Shown: positions 10,801-19,417, counted from the stretch's first letter. The stretch: DNA of 64,000 bases from an uncultured Lacinutrix sp. (GCA_937129145.1 CAKZMU010000077.1:1-64000); one strand, 5' to 3'. A program made the numbers and translations. The notes: a model not told the origin generated them from the letters alone.

Positions 10801-10922
10801 TACTAACTTGGGTAAAAGATGATAATTTAAAATATGACCCGGAAGTAGATCTTGGAGGTCAAACTGGATTGGAAACACCTCCAATCAAATCAATCTCATT
10901 TGGATTAACTTTAAACTTTTAG
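7890..10922 (+). CDS. SusC/RagA-family TonB-linked outer-membrane receptor (second copy)
   Basis: A 1010-aa receptor counted from the ATG at 7890, which opens the same MKTKFSGILTLLLAFVVQ signal peptide as the first SusC. The regulatory-like domain (~25-97) is nearly identical to the first copy, but after LEEVVVVGYSSFKKSELTGS the plug and barrel diverge strongly. Plug motifs QIRIRGISSITAGNEPLYVIDGVP and SITVLKDASATAQYGARGSNG are present. It imports an unknown ligand in a TonB-dependent manner with the SusD-like protein that starts 5 bases later. An upstream in-frame TTG at 7860 is rejected because it overlaps the promoter and would put ten residues before the signal peptide. Confidence 0.96.
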   Translation: MKTKFSGILTLLLAFVVQLTFAQSKTVSGTVSDQSGMPLPGVNILVKNTSNGTQTDFDGKYSITANAGDVLVFTYVGLKTVEQTIGSSNTINVSMEEDASVLEEVVVVGYSSFKKSELTGSTVKLGNEKLTDVTVAPSVDQALQGKVAGLTVSSNSGTPGSTSQIRIRGISSITAGNEPLYVIDGVPMSNGNINTSGATSFFSNLAAFDSNNVESITVLKDASATAQYGARGSNGVILITTKSGKAGKTTFSFSSNYGFQNDAVDGPEPLTAAHRLELASEAYFNDGFFASKADAETFLLGGGAFAAWDAAGRPEGNWKEVIKNKDAIVENYSLSATGGNENSSFYTQLGYTSQEGTVIGSSFERINGAINFSTKLTDNIKLTSNNQGAYTYQDAFLERSAYFEGARSAPFFLSPLNQPYNDDGTFNEFGGSLPNPLYITKYNINDQTLARIVSDNQLNWDLGNGLSFASKFNVNYQVYNSRTYSNRNYGYGAATSGDAGQYTRNTVDYTFQNSLNYSFDLGENHSFDAMVLQEYSSNRRYFLGGYGENFADDGLFNLSSTGNPISIASNYTDFYLGAYLGTLHYSGFDGKYVLDLNYRYEGNSRFHPDERWGSFWSVGGAWNLHKENFIADVSWINSLKFRASYGVTGNANIGLNQYQSLFSYGVDYNGQGAQVVNTFGNNKLTWEKSNTLDLGIDFGIIDGAISGSFSYFNRESTDLLLNVPLSQTTGFTSQVQNIGALTNKGIEIELNANLVRSEDFNLSIGGNIGTVQNEVTKLPLDPNGIERTITTTTSRIETGHPVRGWYMPTWAGVNPTTGLEEYYINGVDGATTTDFNQADAVWQGDNAVPTLTAGLNLHVDYKGFFLDANGYYAGGHKIYEGWHRYTNQTNAYPIFAFQGLQSLLDRWQQPGDIARNGKFTSSFTPWQRHSKYLYDGEFMRLRTLTVGYDFKDKLESIGLTSARVYLRGNNLLTWVKDDNLKYDPEVDLGGQTGLETPPIKSISFGLTLNF

Positions 10923-10927
10923 AAGCT

Positions 10928-12328
10928 ATGAATAATAAAGTATTTAAACTTACAACTATAATAGCATTAAGCATGTTTTTGTTTAATGGCTGTGCAACAG
11001 ACGATTTAGAGCCTACATTAGCTCAAGATAAACCTGTTGAAGGAAGTATAACTAGTGTTGGAAACCTTTTTAGTATACTAAAAGGTGCACATAGTCAAAT
11101 GACATCTGGTGGATATTATGGTCAAGCAATGATTATTACTAACGAAGTAAGGTCGGACAATTGTTTCTCTAATGGTTATTCAGGAAGATATTCAACGCAA
11201 GCTGAATATGCATATAACGAAAATACTGGATATGTATGGGATAATGCATATCAAGTTATAGCCAATGCAAACATTATAATTAACCAATCTTTAGATGGTT
11301 TATCAGGTGATTTAGCTTATGGATCTCATATACAAGGTCAAGCAACGGGATTGAGAGCTTTAGCTCATTTTGATTTATTAAGAAGTTTTGGACAACAACA
11401 TACAGGAGGAAGTCTTGGAGTTCCTATTATCACACAGTTCAAAGATGAAAGTAATTTATTCCCAGCTAGAAATACAGTAGATGAAGTAAAAGCAGCAATT
11501 TATGCTGATTTAGAAGCTGCATTTACAATGATGGATGTTGCTTATGACAGTAAAATATATTTCTCTAAATATGCAGCTAAAGCTTTAGAATCTAGAGTTG
11601 CTGTTTATTTTGGAGATTGGCCAAGAGCAAGAGATGCTGCGATGGAAGTATTAGGTTCTGGTATGTATACAATTGCTCCAGCTGGTAGTTTTGTTTCAAA
11701 TTGGGGGTCTAAACAAGCTGGAAATTCAATTTTTGAATTACAAAACAGTGCATCAGATAACGCCGGAATTGGTGGTTTAGCTTATATTTACCGTTGGCCA
11801 ACTTTCCCAGCAACTGGATATGGTGACATTCAAGTAGTAGATAATGTATATGCTCTTTTTGAAGCTACAGATGTACGTAGAGATATATTAGGTTACCAAC
11901 TTGAAGCAACTGGAGCAACTCCTAGTCTTCGTAACATGGGTAAATATCCTGATACAGTATCTTATACAGATAACATTCCTTTAATGAGAATTGAAGAAGT
12001 TATTTTAAATTATGCTGAAGCATTATTTGAAATTAATAATGCTGACCCAGCTGCTTTAACACAGTTAAATTCTATTACATCTAACCGTGGAGCATCAGCA
12101 CATGCTTCTGTAACCAAGCAAATTATTCTTGACGAAAGAAGAAAAGAATTAATGTTTGAAGGTTTTAGATTTGATGACTTAGTAAGAACTGGAGAAAGTA
12201 TTGATGTTTTAGGTTCTATTCAGAACGTAATACAAACATTAACTTATCCAAATAACTTATTTGCTTATCCTATTCCAAAGGCCGAAACAGATGCAAACTC
12301 TAATATGGTTCAAAACGCAGGATACTAA
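10928..12328 (+). CDS. SusD/RagB-family surface lipoprotein
   Basis: A 466-aa lipoprotein; the signal ALSMFLFNGC places the lipidated Cys at ~22. TPR-like helices (IQGQATGLRALAHFDLLRSFGQ) and the C-terminal RagB/SusD block ILDERRKELMFEGFRFDDLVR are diagnostic of the classical SusD branch, unlike the first pair's SusD-like_2 partner. It starts 5 bases after the second SusC stop and is closed by the terminator at 12346-12378. The two SusD proteins are not close homologues although their SusC genes share a 5' module. Confidence 0.95.
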   Translation: MNNKVFKLTTIIALSMFLFNGCATDDLEPTLAQDKPVEGSITSVGNLFSILKGAHSQMTSGGYYGQAMIITNEVRSDNCFSNGYSGRYSTQAEYAYNENTGYVWDNAYQVIANANIIINQSLDGLSGDLAYGSHIQGQATGLRALAHFDLLRSFGQQHTGGSLGVPIITQFKDESNLFPARNTVDEVKAAIYADLEAAFTMMDVAYDSKIYFSKYAAKALESRVAVYFGDWPRARDAAMEVLGSGMYTIAPAGSFVSNWGSKQAGNSIFELQNSASDNAGIGGLAYIYRWPTFPATGYGDIQVVDNVYALFEATDVRRDILGYQLEATGATPSLRNMGKYPDTVSYTDNIPLMRIEEVILNYAEALFEINNADPAALTQLNSITSNRGASAHASVTKQIILDERRKELMFEGFRFDDLVRTGESIDVLGSIQNVIQTLTYPNNLFAYPIPKAETDANSNMVQNAGY

Positions 12329-12345
12329 TAATAAGTATTTATAAT

Positions 12346-12378
12346 AAAAAAAGCTACTGTTTATTCAGTGGCTTTTTT
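12346..12378 (+). terminator. Rho-independent terminator after the second SusD gene
   Basis: AAAAAAGCTACTG pairs with CAGTGGCTTTTTT (one T-G wobble) around the loop TTTATT, with a T-tract. It separates the SusC/SusD operon from rlmB. Confidence 0.88.
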
Positions 12379-12386
12379 TATTTATA

Positions 12387-12394
12387 TACATTTG
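12387..12394 (+). promoter_or_regulatory. -7 element of the rlmB promoter
   Basis: TACATTTG is a perfect TAnnTTTG match, located just after the preceding terminator and only 4 bases before the rlmB ATG. The mRNA would be leaderless or nearly so. No clear -33 TTG at 18-20 bases was found. Confidence 0.55.
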
Positions 12395-12398
12395 TATC

Positions 12399-13133
12399 AT
12401 GGAAAAAGAAACGAAAATCTTTGGGATTCGTGCTATTATTGAAGCCATAAATTCCGGAGAAACAATAGATAAAGTATTTGTACAAAAAGGGCTCCGTGGA
12501 GAGCTCTTTCAAGAACTTGACAGTTTACTTAGGCGTGAAAGCATTAATACATCTTACGTTCCAGTTGAAAAACTAAACAGGTTATCTAATAAAAACCACC
12601 AAGGCGTTGTTGCCCAAATATCACCTATTGAGTTTCATGATTTAGAAACATTAGTTTTAGATGTTATAGAATCTGGTAAAAACCCATTATTTATATTACT
12701 GGACCAAATAAGTGATGTTAGAAATTTTGGTGCTATTATTAGAACTGCTGAATGTGTTGGTGTTAATGGCATTATTATTCAAAAAAAAGGCGGTGCTCCT
12801 GTAAATGGTGATACTATTAAAACAAGTGCTGGTGCAGTGTTTAAAGTTCCTATTTGTAAGGTAGACCATATAAAAGATGCCATGTTCTATTTACAAGCAT
12901 CTGGTGTAAAAGTAATAGCAGCAACCGAGAAAACTGATAATACTGTTTATGATGTTTCTTTTAAAGAATCTTGCGCCATTATTATGGGGTCGGAAGGTAG
13001 AGGTGTATCTCCTTCAATATTAAAACTTGCTGATGATAAAGCTAAATTACCGATGTTTGGAGATATAGGTTCGCTTAATGTATCGGTAGCTTGTGGTGCT
13101 TTTTTGTACGAAGCAGTAAGGCAAAGGCTTTAG
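12399..13133 (+). CDS. rlmB: 23S rRNA (guanosine-2'-O)-methyltransferase RlmB, SpoU/TrmH family
   Basis: A 244-aa SPOUT-fold methyltransferase. The N-terminal substrate-binding domain starts EKETKIFGIRAIIEAINSGE; the C-terminal knot contains ILLDQISDVRNFGAIIRTAECVG (motif 1 with the catalytic Arg), IMGSEGRGVSPSI (motif 2) and GSLNVSVACGAFLYEA (motif 3). It 2'-O-methylates G2251 of 23S rRNA with SAM in Escherichia coli. It converges with the rhomboid gene, the two stop codons overlapping by 4 bases. The ATG lies 4 bases behind a TAnnTTTG element. Confidence 0.94.
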   Translation: MEKETKIFGIRAIIEAINSGETIDKVFVQKGLRGELFQELDSLLRRESINTSYVPVEKLNRLSNKNHQGVVAQISPIEFHDLETLVLDVIESGKNPLFILLDQISDVRNFGAIIRTAECVGVNGIIIQKKGGAPVNGDTIKTSAGAVFKVPICKVDHIKDAMFYLQASGVKVIAATEKTDNTVYDVSFKESCAIIMGSEGRGVSPSILKLADDKAKLPMFGDIGSLNVSVACGAFLYEAVRQRL

Positions 13134-13876
13134 TCATCATTGTTTTTGCTACGTTTAATATGGTAGGTTATTTTTAACCTTGGCTTATCTTCAACTATTT
13201 CTGGTTCTTCAGGCAAGTGTTCAATAAAATTTCCATTTTCATCAAAGTGCTTTAAAAAAGGGTCATCTTCTTCATTGTAGTGTGGTTGTTCCCAAGCATA
13301 TTTTTTTGGTTTTGCAATTGATTTTCTGAAAAACAATGCAAAAACAAATCCTACAATCAATCCAGATAAATGCCCTTCCCAAGACATTTGTTCTTTAACT
13401 GGAAAAACATACCAAATCATTGAGCCATATAGAAACACTACCAATAATGATAATGCAATAAGTCTAAAGTGCTTTGCGAAAATTCCTTTAAAAAGTATAA
13501 AGCTCATCAACACGTAAATTAAGCCACTTGCTCCAATATGGTATGATGGACGTGCAATAAACCAAGTAAGCAACCCAGAAAATAGAATACCATAACCAAT
13601 AACTTTCCATGAAATTTCCCTGTAGAAATAAAACAATGCCATAGATAATACAAAAAGCGGAATGGAATTATGGTACAAATGCTCCATACTACCATGCACA
13701 AATGGGCTAAAAACAATACCTTTTAATCCACTTAAAGTTCTAGGGTACACTCCTAGTTCATTAAGGTTGATACCAAATCGAACTTCAAACCAAAAAATCA
13801 ACCATAAAAGCATTACAAATGCTATTGGAAAGCCAATAACTCCAGTCGAGTATTTAAATTGTTCTTGATTGTTCAT
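13130..13876 (-). CDS. Rhomboid-family intramembrane serine protease
   Basis: A 248-aa protein with six predicted membrane helices. The catalytic dyad is Ser117 in HIGASGLIY and His169 in GHLSGLIVG; the oxyanion-hole motif HxxxN is H66-N70 in HLYHN. Rhomboids cleave transmembrane helices of membrane proteins. After the last helix the tail (~185-248) is hydrophilic and acidic, with EEDDPFLKHFDENGNFIEHLPEEPE, unlike the core and probably cytoplasmic. Substrate unknown. Its promoter's -7 element is at 13912-13919. Confidence 0.93.
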   Translation of the reverse strand: MNNQEQFKYSTGVIGFPIAFVMLLWLIFWFEVRFGINLNELGVYPRTLSGLKGIVFSPFVHGSMEHLYHNSIPLFVLSMALFYFYREISWKVIGYGILFSGLLTWFIARPSYHIGASGLIYVLMSFILFKGIFAKHFRLIALSLLVVFLYGSMIWYVFPVKEQMSWEGHLSGLIVGFVFALFFRKSIAKPKKYAWEQPHYNEEDDPFLKHFDENGNFIEHLPEEPEIVEDKPRLKITYHIKRSKNNDD

Positions 13877-13911
13877 GGTGTTTTTTAGTCGTAATTAATC
13901 AAATAACTAAC

Positions 13912-13919
13912 CAAAGCTA
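13912..13919 (-). promoter_or_regulatory. -7 element of the rhomboid gene promoter
   Basis: On the minus strand TAGCTTTG matches TAnnTTTG, 35 bases before the rhomboid start codon. No -33 TTG is evident at the usual distance. Confidence 0.45.
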
Positions 13920-13973
13920 TTGATTATGAAACTTTGTCATTAAAATAATAAATAATTGCTTTAATTTTACAAT

Positions 13974-15251
13974 ATGAATGAACCCTTAGCAGAACGATTA
14001 AGACCAAAGACTTTAGAGGACTATATAAGCCAATCACATTTAATTGGTCCTAATGGCTCGCTCACAAGTTCAATTAAGCAAGGTATTATTCCCTCAATTA
14101 TACTTTGGGGACCTCCAGGAATAGGCAAAACGACTTTAGCTCATATTATTGCCAATGAATCTAAGAGACCATTTTATACCTTAAGTGCCATAAACTCTGG
14201 CGTAAAGGATGTACGTGAGGTAATAGATAAGGCAAAACAAAGCGGTGGTTTGTTTACGACCAAAAACCCAATTTTATTTATTGATGAGATACATAGGTTT
14301 AGTAAATCGCAACAAGATTCATTATTACAAGCTGTTGAAAAAGGTTGGGTGACTTTAATTGGAGCTACCACCGAAAATCCAAGTTTTGAGGTTATACCTG
14401 CATTATTATCGCGTTGTCAAGTTTATATTTTAAATTCTTTTGATAAAAATGATTTAGAGAGCCTTTTAAAGCGTGCTGCTGAAAAAGATGACATATTATC
14501 TAAAAAGAACATAATCCTCGACGAAACGGAAGCCTTATTACGTCTTTCTGGCGGTGATGCTAGAAAATTGTTGAATATTTTTGAGTTAATCGTCAATTCT
14601 TATGATTCTGATAAAATTGTCATTACCAACGAATCTGTTTTACAAAAAGTGCAAAGCAATACAGTTAGGTACGATAAAACTGGCGAACAGCATTACGATA
14701 TTATTTCGGCTTTAATAAAATCTATTAGAGGTAGCGACCCAAATGCTGCTGTGTATTGGTTGGCTAGAATGATTGAAGGTGGTGAAGATGTAAAGTTTAT
14801 TGCACGTAGATTACTTATTTTAGCGAGTGAGGATATTGGGAATGCCAACCCTACTGCTTTGGTTATTGCCAATAGTACATTTCAAGCGGTTTCTACCATT
14901 GGAAATCCTGAATCTAGAATTATATTGAGCCAATGTGTAACGTATTTAGCATGCTCGCCAAAAAGTAATGCTTCTTATAAAGCCATAAAAGATGCGCAAC
15001 AATTGGTAAAAGAAACTGGTGATTTAAGTGTGCCGCTTTCAATAAGAAATGCTCCAACAAAGCTTATGAAAGAATTAGGCTATGGCGATAATTACCAATA
15101 CGCACATAACCATGAAAATAATTTTGCACTTCATGAATTTCTACCTGATGATATTTCTGGTACAAAACTCTACAATCCAGGAGAAAACTCCAGAGAAAAT
15201 GGGTTACGTGAATTTTTAAAAAACCGTTGGAAAGATAAATACGGTTACTAA
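13974..15251 (+). CDS. rarA: Replication-associated recombination protein A (RarA/MgsA AAA ATPase)
   Basis: A 425-aa AAA+ ATPase of the MgsA/WRNIP1 family, beginning NEPLAERLRPKTLEDYISQSHL. Walker A is GPPGIGKT (46-53), Walker B ILFIDEIHRF (~100-109), sensor 1 LIGATTENPSF, and the tetramerisation/C-terminal domain holds AVYWLARMIEGGEDVKFIARR and YGDNYQYAHNHENNF. It acts at stalled replication forks. The ATG sits 4 bases after TAATTTTA, a 7/8 match to the -7 element. Its stop overlaps the convergent downstream gene by 4 bases. Confidence 0.96.
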   Translation: MNEPLAERLRPKTLEDYISQSHLIGPNGSLTSSIKQGIIPSIILWGPPGIGKTTLAHIIANESKRPFYTLSAINSGVKDVREVIDKAKQSGGLFTTKNPILFIDEIHRFSKSQQDSLLQAVEKGWVTLIGATTENPSFEVIPALLSRCQVYILNSFDKNDLESLLKRAAEKDDILSKKNIILDETEALLRLSGGDARKLLNIFELIVNSYDSDKIVITNESVLQKVQSNTVRYDKTGEQHYDIISALIKSIRGSDPNAAVYWLARMIEGGEDVKFIARRLLILASEDIGNANPTALVIANSTFQAVSTIGNPESRIILSQCVTYLACSPKSNASYKAIKDAQQLVKETGDLSVPLSIRNAPTKLMKELGYGDNYQYAHNHENNFALHEFLPDDISGTKLYNPGENSRENGLREFLKNRWKDKYGY

Positions 15252-16093
15252 AATTTAATATTTAAGGTTTTTATGCTTGGCTTATTTCCATCATTTTTTG
15301 AAATATACCAAAAGCCATCTTCTTTATATACAATGGCGTTTTTATCCTTCACTAAAAACACATTTTCTAAGTTAGTTTCGAGCATTATCATCACTACCTT
15401 AGGTGTTTTATCAACCAATTGAAAACCGTTATTTATTTTTTGTGCATATAGGACGTCAACTGTTGGCTCTTCCTTTTTAAGTTGTCCAATAACCTTTCTG
15501 GGTTCCTTTTTTTCTACTTCAACTTTCTTTATCGGCTCTTCTTTTTCAATTGCTTCTTCTTGTTTTTCTCTTAAAGCTGTTATCTCTTCTTTTAATTTTT
15601 GGATTTCATCTTTCGATGTTTCATCTGAAGCTTCAGTAGTTTTAGCTAGAATAGCTTCATTTGGACTGTACTTATAATTTACGGTTTTAAAATCTTCAAA
15701 AGCTCCTCTTAAGGCTAATGTGTATGCTACTTTGTAATCTTTTTCTTTTGTAGAACCTGCTTTGGTTGTGTAAACAACATTTCCATCACAATCTTTTAAT
15801 TCTACTTTTAATTTTGTTGACAAGAAAGCTTTTACTTTTAAAACGTCACTTCTTAAACCTAAACATCTATTTTTAGCCAAATCTATTGGGAGTTCGGCAT
15901 CTTCCATAATAGCTTCAAAGCCATATTTTTTGAACAAGAACTGTGATAAAGAATTAAGTTGATATTTATCTTTTTCGTTTACAAAATCATATTTATAAGG
16001 TACAATTACATACTTATAATCATTAAGATTTTTTTGTGCAAATGCCGATGTAACACTTACCAACACTAAGAGTATTATTACTATTTTTTTCAT
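15248..16093 (-). CDS. Exported protein with coiled-coil segment, function unknown
   Basis: A 281-aa protein with signal peptide MKKIVIILLVLVSVTSAFAQ. Residues ~21-150 form a mixed alpha/beta domain (NDYKYVIVPYKYDFVNEKDK, then a segment like a bounded domain of flavobacterial secreted proteins); ~155-205 is a Glu/Lys-rich coiled coil (DEIQKLKEEITALREKQEEAIEKEE); ~210-281 is a small C-terminal beta domain (NAIVYKEDGFWYISKNDG). I do not recognise a family with a known role. It lies 45 bases downstream of yjjG on the same strand and may be co-transcribed. Confidence 0.75.
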   Translation of the reverse strand: MKKIVIILLVLVSVTSAFAQKNLNDYKYVIVPYKYDFVNEKDKYQLNSLSQFLFKKYGFEAIMEDAELPIDLAKNRCLGLRSDVLKVKAFLSTKLKVELKDCDGNVVYTTKAGSTKEKDYKVAYTLALRGAFEDFKTVNYKYSPNEAILAKTTEASDETSKDEIQKLKEEITALREKQEEAIEKEEPIKKVEVEKKEPRKVIGQLKKEEPTVDVLYAQKINNGFQLVDKTPKVVMIMLETNLENVFLVKDKNAIVYKEDGFWYISKNDGNKPSIKTLNIKF

Positions 16094-16138
16094 TTTACTT
16101 TTAAATTAATCCATTTAGGTTAAAGATACATTTTGCAA

Positions 16139-16828
16139 TTATAAAAATTGCTTTAATTCTATGAGATTATCAACATGTTTTACATCGCCATTTAATTCTT
16201 CTTTATGGTAATTAAAACAAATAGCATCTAAACCAATATCCAATGCGCCTAAAATATCTGCTTCGAGATTGTCTCCAATCATAATACTATTAGTCGTGTT
16301 GGCTTTTGCCAAATTGAGCGCATGATTAAAAATTCTAGGGTTAGGCTTCTTTACTCCTACCATTTCGGAATTGGTAACTGTATTAAAGTAGTGGTCTATA
16401 TTGGCATTGTTTAATTTTCCATGTTGTACTTCTTTAAAACCGTTGGTAATTATGTGCAGTTGGTAGTTTGGTTTTAGATACTCCAAGATTTCTACAGCAC
16501 CATCAAACAAATGATTAAATGTGCATAAATGCGTGATGTAATCTTCAGATAACTTATAAATCATACTAGGTTTTACAACTACATTTAGCTCATTAAACGC
16601 ATCGTGCAAACGTCCAAAACGCAGTTTGGATTTTTCAATTTTTTCTTCCCGGTATAATTTCCAATATTGAAAATTTATAGGTTCATAAACCTCTAAAAAC
16701 TCTTTTAAATTGGTGTCTATATTATTTAGTTGAAATATTTTTTCAAAAGTAAGCCCAGAGTTTTTATCAAAATCCCAAAGTGTATGGTCCAAATCAAAAA
16801 AAACGTGAGAGATATTTTTAATTTTCAT
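16139..16828 (-). CDS. yjjG: YjjG-type pyrimidine nucleotidase, HAD superfamily
   Basis: A 229-aa HAD phosphatase: motif I FFDLDHTLWDFDKN near residue 11, motif II HIITNGFKEVQ, Lys in GVKKPNPRIF, motif IV MIGDNLEADILGA. The four-helix cap type and the sequence DHTLWDF match the YjjG family, which dephosphorylates non-canonical and regular pyrimidine nucleoside monophosphates in the cytoplasm. Its start overlaps the upstream polysaccharide deacetylase-like gene by 11 bases, so the two are translationally linked. Confidence 0.88.
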   Translation of the reverse strand: MKIKNISHVFFDLDHTLWDFDKNSGLTFEKIFQLNNIDTNLKEFLEVYEPINFQYWKLYREEKIEKSKLRFGRLHDAFNELNVVVKPSMIYKLSEDYITHLCTFNHLFDGAVEILEYLKPNYQLHIITNGFKEVQHGKLNNANIDHYFNTVTNSEMVGVKKPNPRIFNHALNLAKANTTNSIMIGDNLEADILGALDIGLDAICFNYHKEELNGDVKHVDNLIELKQFL

Positions 16829-18119
16829 TTTCTGAATTTAAAATTATTGTAAACAACTCTTTAAACCCTTTCCATCTTGGGTCGTCGCTAAAAGAGTAAT
16901 TATGAAAAACTGGCGTAAAAGTGCCATTTACTTTTTTAATTTGCTGCATGACTTTTTCTAAAGTTTGTTTTTTATCTAATAAAGAAGCGTGTTTTAAAAG
17001 CGAAAAATCCATCAAGTGATATGTATGTACCAATAATGGTGTTTGCACTTCGTAATCTAAATCGTAAAACAAAAATGGTGTACAAGTTCCAGCCCTAAAA
17101 CCAATATGGTTTATGTAACCCATGGTGTAATCTTCTTTAATTTCCAAATCAATTAAATTACGATAGGCATTAGGTAAGTTAAGTTTAGAAAACGAGTTTC
17201 TGGAGGCTACAAGCGAGGTATTAATTGTAGCTTCCATACTTTGCTTTTCTTTTTTTAAAATGTCAAAATCCTCTAATGAAAAATAAGATGCTTTTAAACC
17301 CACATTACAATAATCGGCTAACGATTTTATTAAAGACACAAACACTTTTTTATTAATGCTTACATTTTTATCGTAGGTAGTATAATCGCCAATTAAAAAA
17401 AATACCCAAAACTTGCTTTTACTATGTTTTTGCCTGTTAATTATCCATTTGTACGTATCGTAAGGGTCTCTTTTAAATCGTAACAAAACCAAATATCGTT
17501 GGTATAATTGCTTTAATTTAAGTCTAAAAATATCGTTTAAAGTCCCTCCTACTGTTCGCATTAGCCCTTTTTGCCTAAAATAATATGCCATAGGAACATC
17601 TATTATAGGCTTGACGTTGTAAGCTCTATTTTTAAATTGAAAATCAGGAAATTTTACCTGTAAGGTCTTTTTAAACTTATAGGCCCAAATATCTACTACA
17701 GGTTGTTCTAAAAAACCATGTTTAAATGCTAAACTGTCTTTTGCCGTAAAGCGTCCAAACTCATCTTTTACGTGTGGCATGTATTCTTCATAACGACTTA
17801 GAAGGTAAAAAGATGCTGCAAAAATATCGAAAGGTATTGAACTCTTATCACCATTAAAAAAGAAACATTTTGTCTCTTCCCAATTTTGTACATGAATATC
17901 ACTATCGGCTAATCCTTGTTCAAATAAAATAGAATGACTTTTTATATGAAACTCATTACCAAGCTGTTGCGTGGAGTAAGACATTTTTAAGCTATCATGT
18001 GCTATAAACTCTTCGACCTGAGTTGTAAAAGATACAGGGATACCCAAAATACGCGTACACACTTGTTTGAAAATATAATTTAAACGTGGTGTGATTTTTT
18101 GAGTGTAAACTAACAGCAT
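16818..18119 (-). CDS. Polysaccharide deacetylase-family protein (DUF7033-like N-terminus)
   Basis: A 433-aa cytoplasmic protein without signal peptide. The N-terminal half (LLVYTQKITPRLNYIFKQVC, then FDIFAASFYLLSRYEEYMPH) matches the flavobacterial polysaccharide deacetylase family whose first domain is DUF7033; the C-terminal half is a NodB-like barrel remnant with FLIGDYTTYDKN, GLKASYFS and IGFRAGTCTPFLFYDL. The usual deacetylase metal motif (D-D then HxxxH) is not obvious, so activity is uncertain. It may act on surface polysaccharide. It is the first gene of a unit with yjjG. Confidence 0.7.
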   Translation of the reverse strand: MLLVYTQKITPRLNYIFKQVCTRILGIPVSFTTQVEEFIAHDSLKMSYSTQQLGNEFHIKSHSILFEQGLADSDIHVQNWEETKCFFFNGDKSSIPFDIFAASFYLLSRYEEYMPHVKDEFGRFTAKDSLAFKHGFLEQPVVDIWAYKFKKTLQVKFPDFQFKNRAYNVKPIIDVPMAYYFRQKGLMRTVGGTLNDIFRLKLKQLYQRYLVLLRFKRDPYDTYKWIINRQKHSKSKFWVFFLIGDYTTYDKNVSINKKVFVSLIKSLADYCNVGLKASYFSLEDFDILKKEKQSMEATINTSLVASRNSFSKLNLPNAYRNLIDLEIKEDYTMGYINHIGFRAGTCTPFLFYDLDYEVQTPLLVHTYHLMDFSLLKHASLLDKKQTLEKVMQQIKKVNGTFTPVFHNYSFSDDPRWKGFKELFTIILNSENEN

Positions 18120-18152
18120 AAGTTATTGCAAATTCCAAAGGTTAAAAATACC

Positions 18153-18192
18153 AAATTCCAATAGCAATGATTTGTTTTATCATTGGAATTTT
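18153..18192 (-). terminator. Probable terminator of radC
   Basis: A two-part stem: AAATTCC pairs with GGAATTT and AATGAT with ATCATT, with a 6-base bulge (AATAGC) on one side. It lies 22 bases past the radC stop on the minus strand, and a short T-rich run follows in that direction. Confidence 0.5.
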
Positions 18193-18213
18193 GTTTTTGA
18201 TATTTTGTTGCTT

Positions 18214-18912
18214 TCACAGCAATGATTCATCGGCAAAGCTAAAGTATGCTTTTTCGGTTATAATTACATGGTCAAGTACTTTTATGTCTAAACTTTGCGC
18301 AGCAGTATTTAGTTTTTGTGTCAATTGTTTATCTGCATTACTTGGTTTTAGGGTTCCAGAAGGGTGGTTATGTACTAATATAATTCCTATAGCACCAACT
18401 TCCGATGCTGTTTTTAATGCCAAACGAACATCTACCAAAGTTCCTGTAATACCTCCTTTGCTCAATTGGTTTTTTTGAATCACTTTATTGGAATTGTTTA
18501 AATACACAATCCAAAATTCTTCATGTGGCAATTCGCCTATAACGGGTTGCATCAACTCAAAAACCGATTTACTGGACGTGATTTTTTTCTTTTCCAAGGC
18601 TTCCCCTCCTCTTCTCCGTCTTCCTAATTCCAAAGCAGCAGCAATGGTTATAGCTTTAGCCTCGCCAATACCTTTAAATGCCATTAATTGTTTTATAGAT
18701 AGTTTTCCTAATTCGCTCAAGTTATTATCTACACTTGACAAAATACGCTTACATAAGGCAACGGCACTTTCCTCTCTATTGCCTGAGCCTATTAAAATAG
18801 CGACTAATTCTGCGTCGCTCAAAACTGCTTTACCTTTGTCTCGTAATTTTTCTCGAGGTTGGTCGTCTTGACTCCAGTTTTTAATCGAAAACGAAGATGG
18901 TTTTTCACTCAT
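18214..18912 (-). CDS. radC: RadC-family JAB/MPN metalloprotein
   Basis: A 232-aa RadC protein. The N-terminal region has a helix-hairpin-helix (FKGIGEAKAITIAAALELG) and the C-terminal JAMM metal-binding site is H181-x-H183 in HNHPSG with Asp194 in KPSNAD. RadC was named for DNA repair but its biochemical role is unresolved; the JAMM fold suggests a metallopeptidase-like or nuclease activity. Divergent from the DUF1569 gene, with 50 bases between starts. The minus-strand leader has TATATTTA 4 bases before the ATG, a 7/8 match to a -7 element. Confidence 0.93.
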   Translation of the reverse strand: MSEKPSSFSIKNWSQDDQPREKLRDKGKAVLSDAELVAILIGSGNREESAVALCKRILSSVDNNLSELGKLSIKQLMAFKGIGEAKAITIAAALELGRRRRGGEALEKKKITSSKSVFELMQPVIGELPHEEFWIVYLNNSNKVIQKNQLSKGGITGTLVDVRLALKTASEVGAIGIILVHNHPSGTLKPSNADKQLTQKLNTAAQSLDIKVLDHVIITEKAYFSFADESLL

Positions 18913-18962
18913 TTGTTAAATATAAAAATTGTAAATTTCAGAAGCAATAAAATACAACAAAT

Positions 18963-19415
18963 ATGAAATCTTTATTCGACGAAGGGGCACATCAAGAACT
19001 ATTAAGCAGGATTGAAAAGCTAAATGAAAATACTAGTGCAAATTGGGGGAAAATGTCTGTTGACCAAATGCTTAAACATTGTCAAGTACCTTTAGAAGTA
19101 GCTATTGGAAACAAGGAATTGAATTCTAAAATTGGATTTATGAAAAAGTTACTTTTCAAAGCTTTTAAGCCAGCAATGTATAACGATAAATTATGGAACC
19201 AAAACATTCCAACTGCAAAGGAATATGTAGTTACGCAAAAACATGACTTTGATACTGAAAAAGAAGAGCTAAAAAATGTAATTAATGAATTTAGTACTTT
19301 GAAATCAAAAACCAATTGGCCAAAACATCCATTTTTTGGTAATTTTACTACCGAACAATGGGGTAAATTACAATATAAGCATTTAGATCATCACTTAAGA
19401 CAATTTGGCGCATAA
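18963..19415 (+). CDS. DUF1569 (DinB-fold) protein
   Basis: A 150-aa protein with LNENTSANWGKMSVDQMLKHCQVPLEVAIG, which is the hallmark N-terminus of DUF1569, a branch of the DinB/YfiT-like four-helix bundle superfamily. Histidines H31-like (LKHC) and the C-terminal HLDHHLRQFG could bind a metal, as in DinB proteins. Biochemical role unknown. First gene of a tightly packed operon: paiB follows after 2 bases. Confidence 0.8.
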   Translation: MKSLFDEGAHQELLSRIEKLNENTSANWGKMSVDQMLKHCQVPLEVAIGNKELNSKIGFMKKLLFKAFKPAMYNDKLWNQNIPTAKEYVVTQKHDFDTEKEELKNVINEFSTLKSKTNWPKHPFFGNFTTEQWGKLQYKHLDHHLRQFGA

Positions 19416-19417
19416 AA

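Noticed and set aside
2971..12328. Polysaccharide utilisation locus
   Set aside because: There are two SusC/SusD pairs but no glycoside hydrolase, lyase, sulfatase, or HTCS/sigma regulator beside them, so no glycan can be named.
18167..18871. Long open frames on the plus strand opposite radC
   Set aside because: They are antisense shadows of the JAMM-containing radC frame, with no ribosome-binding or family signal.
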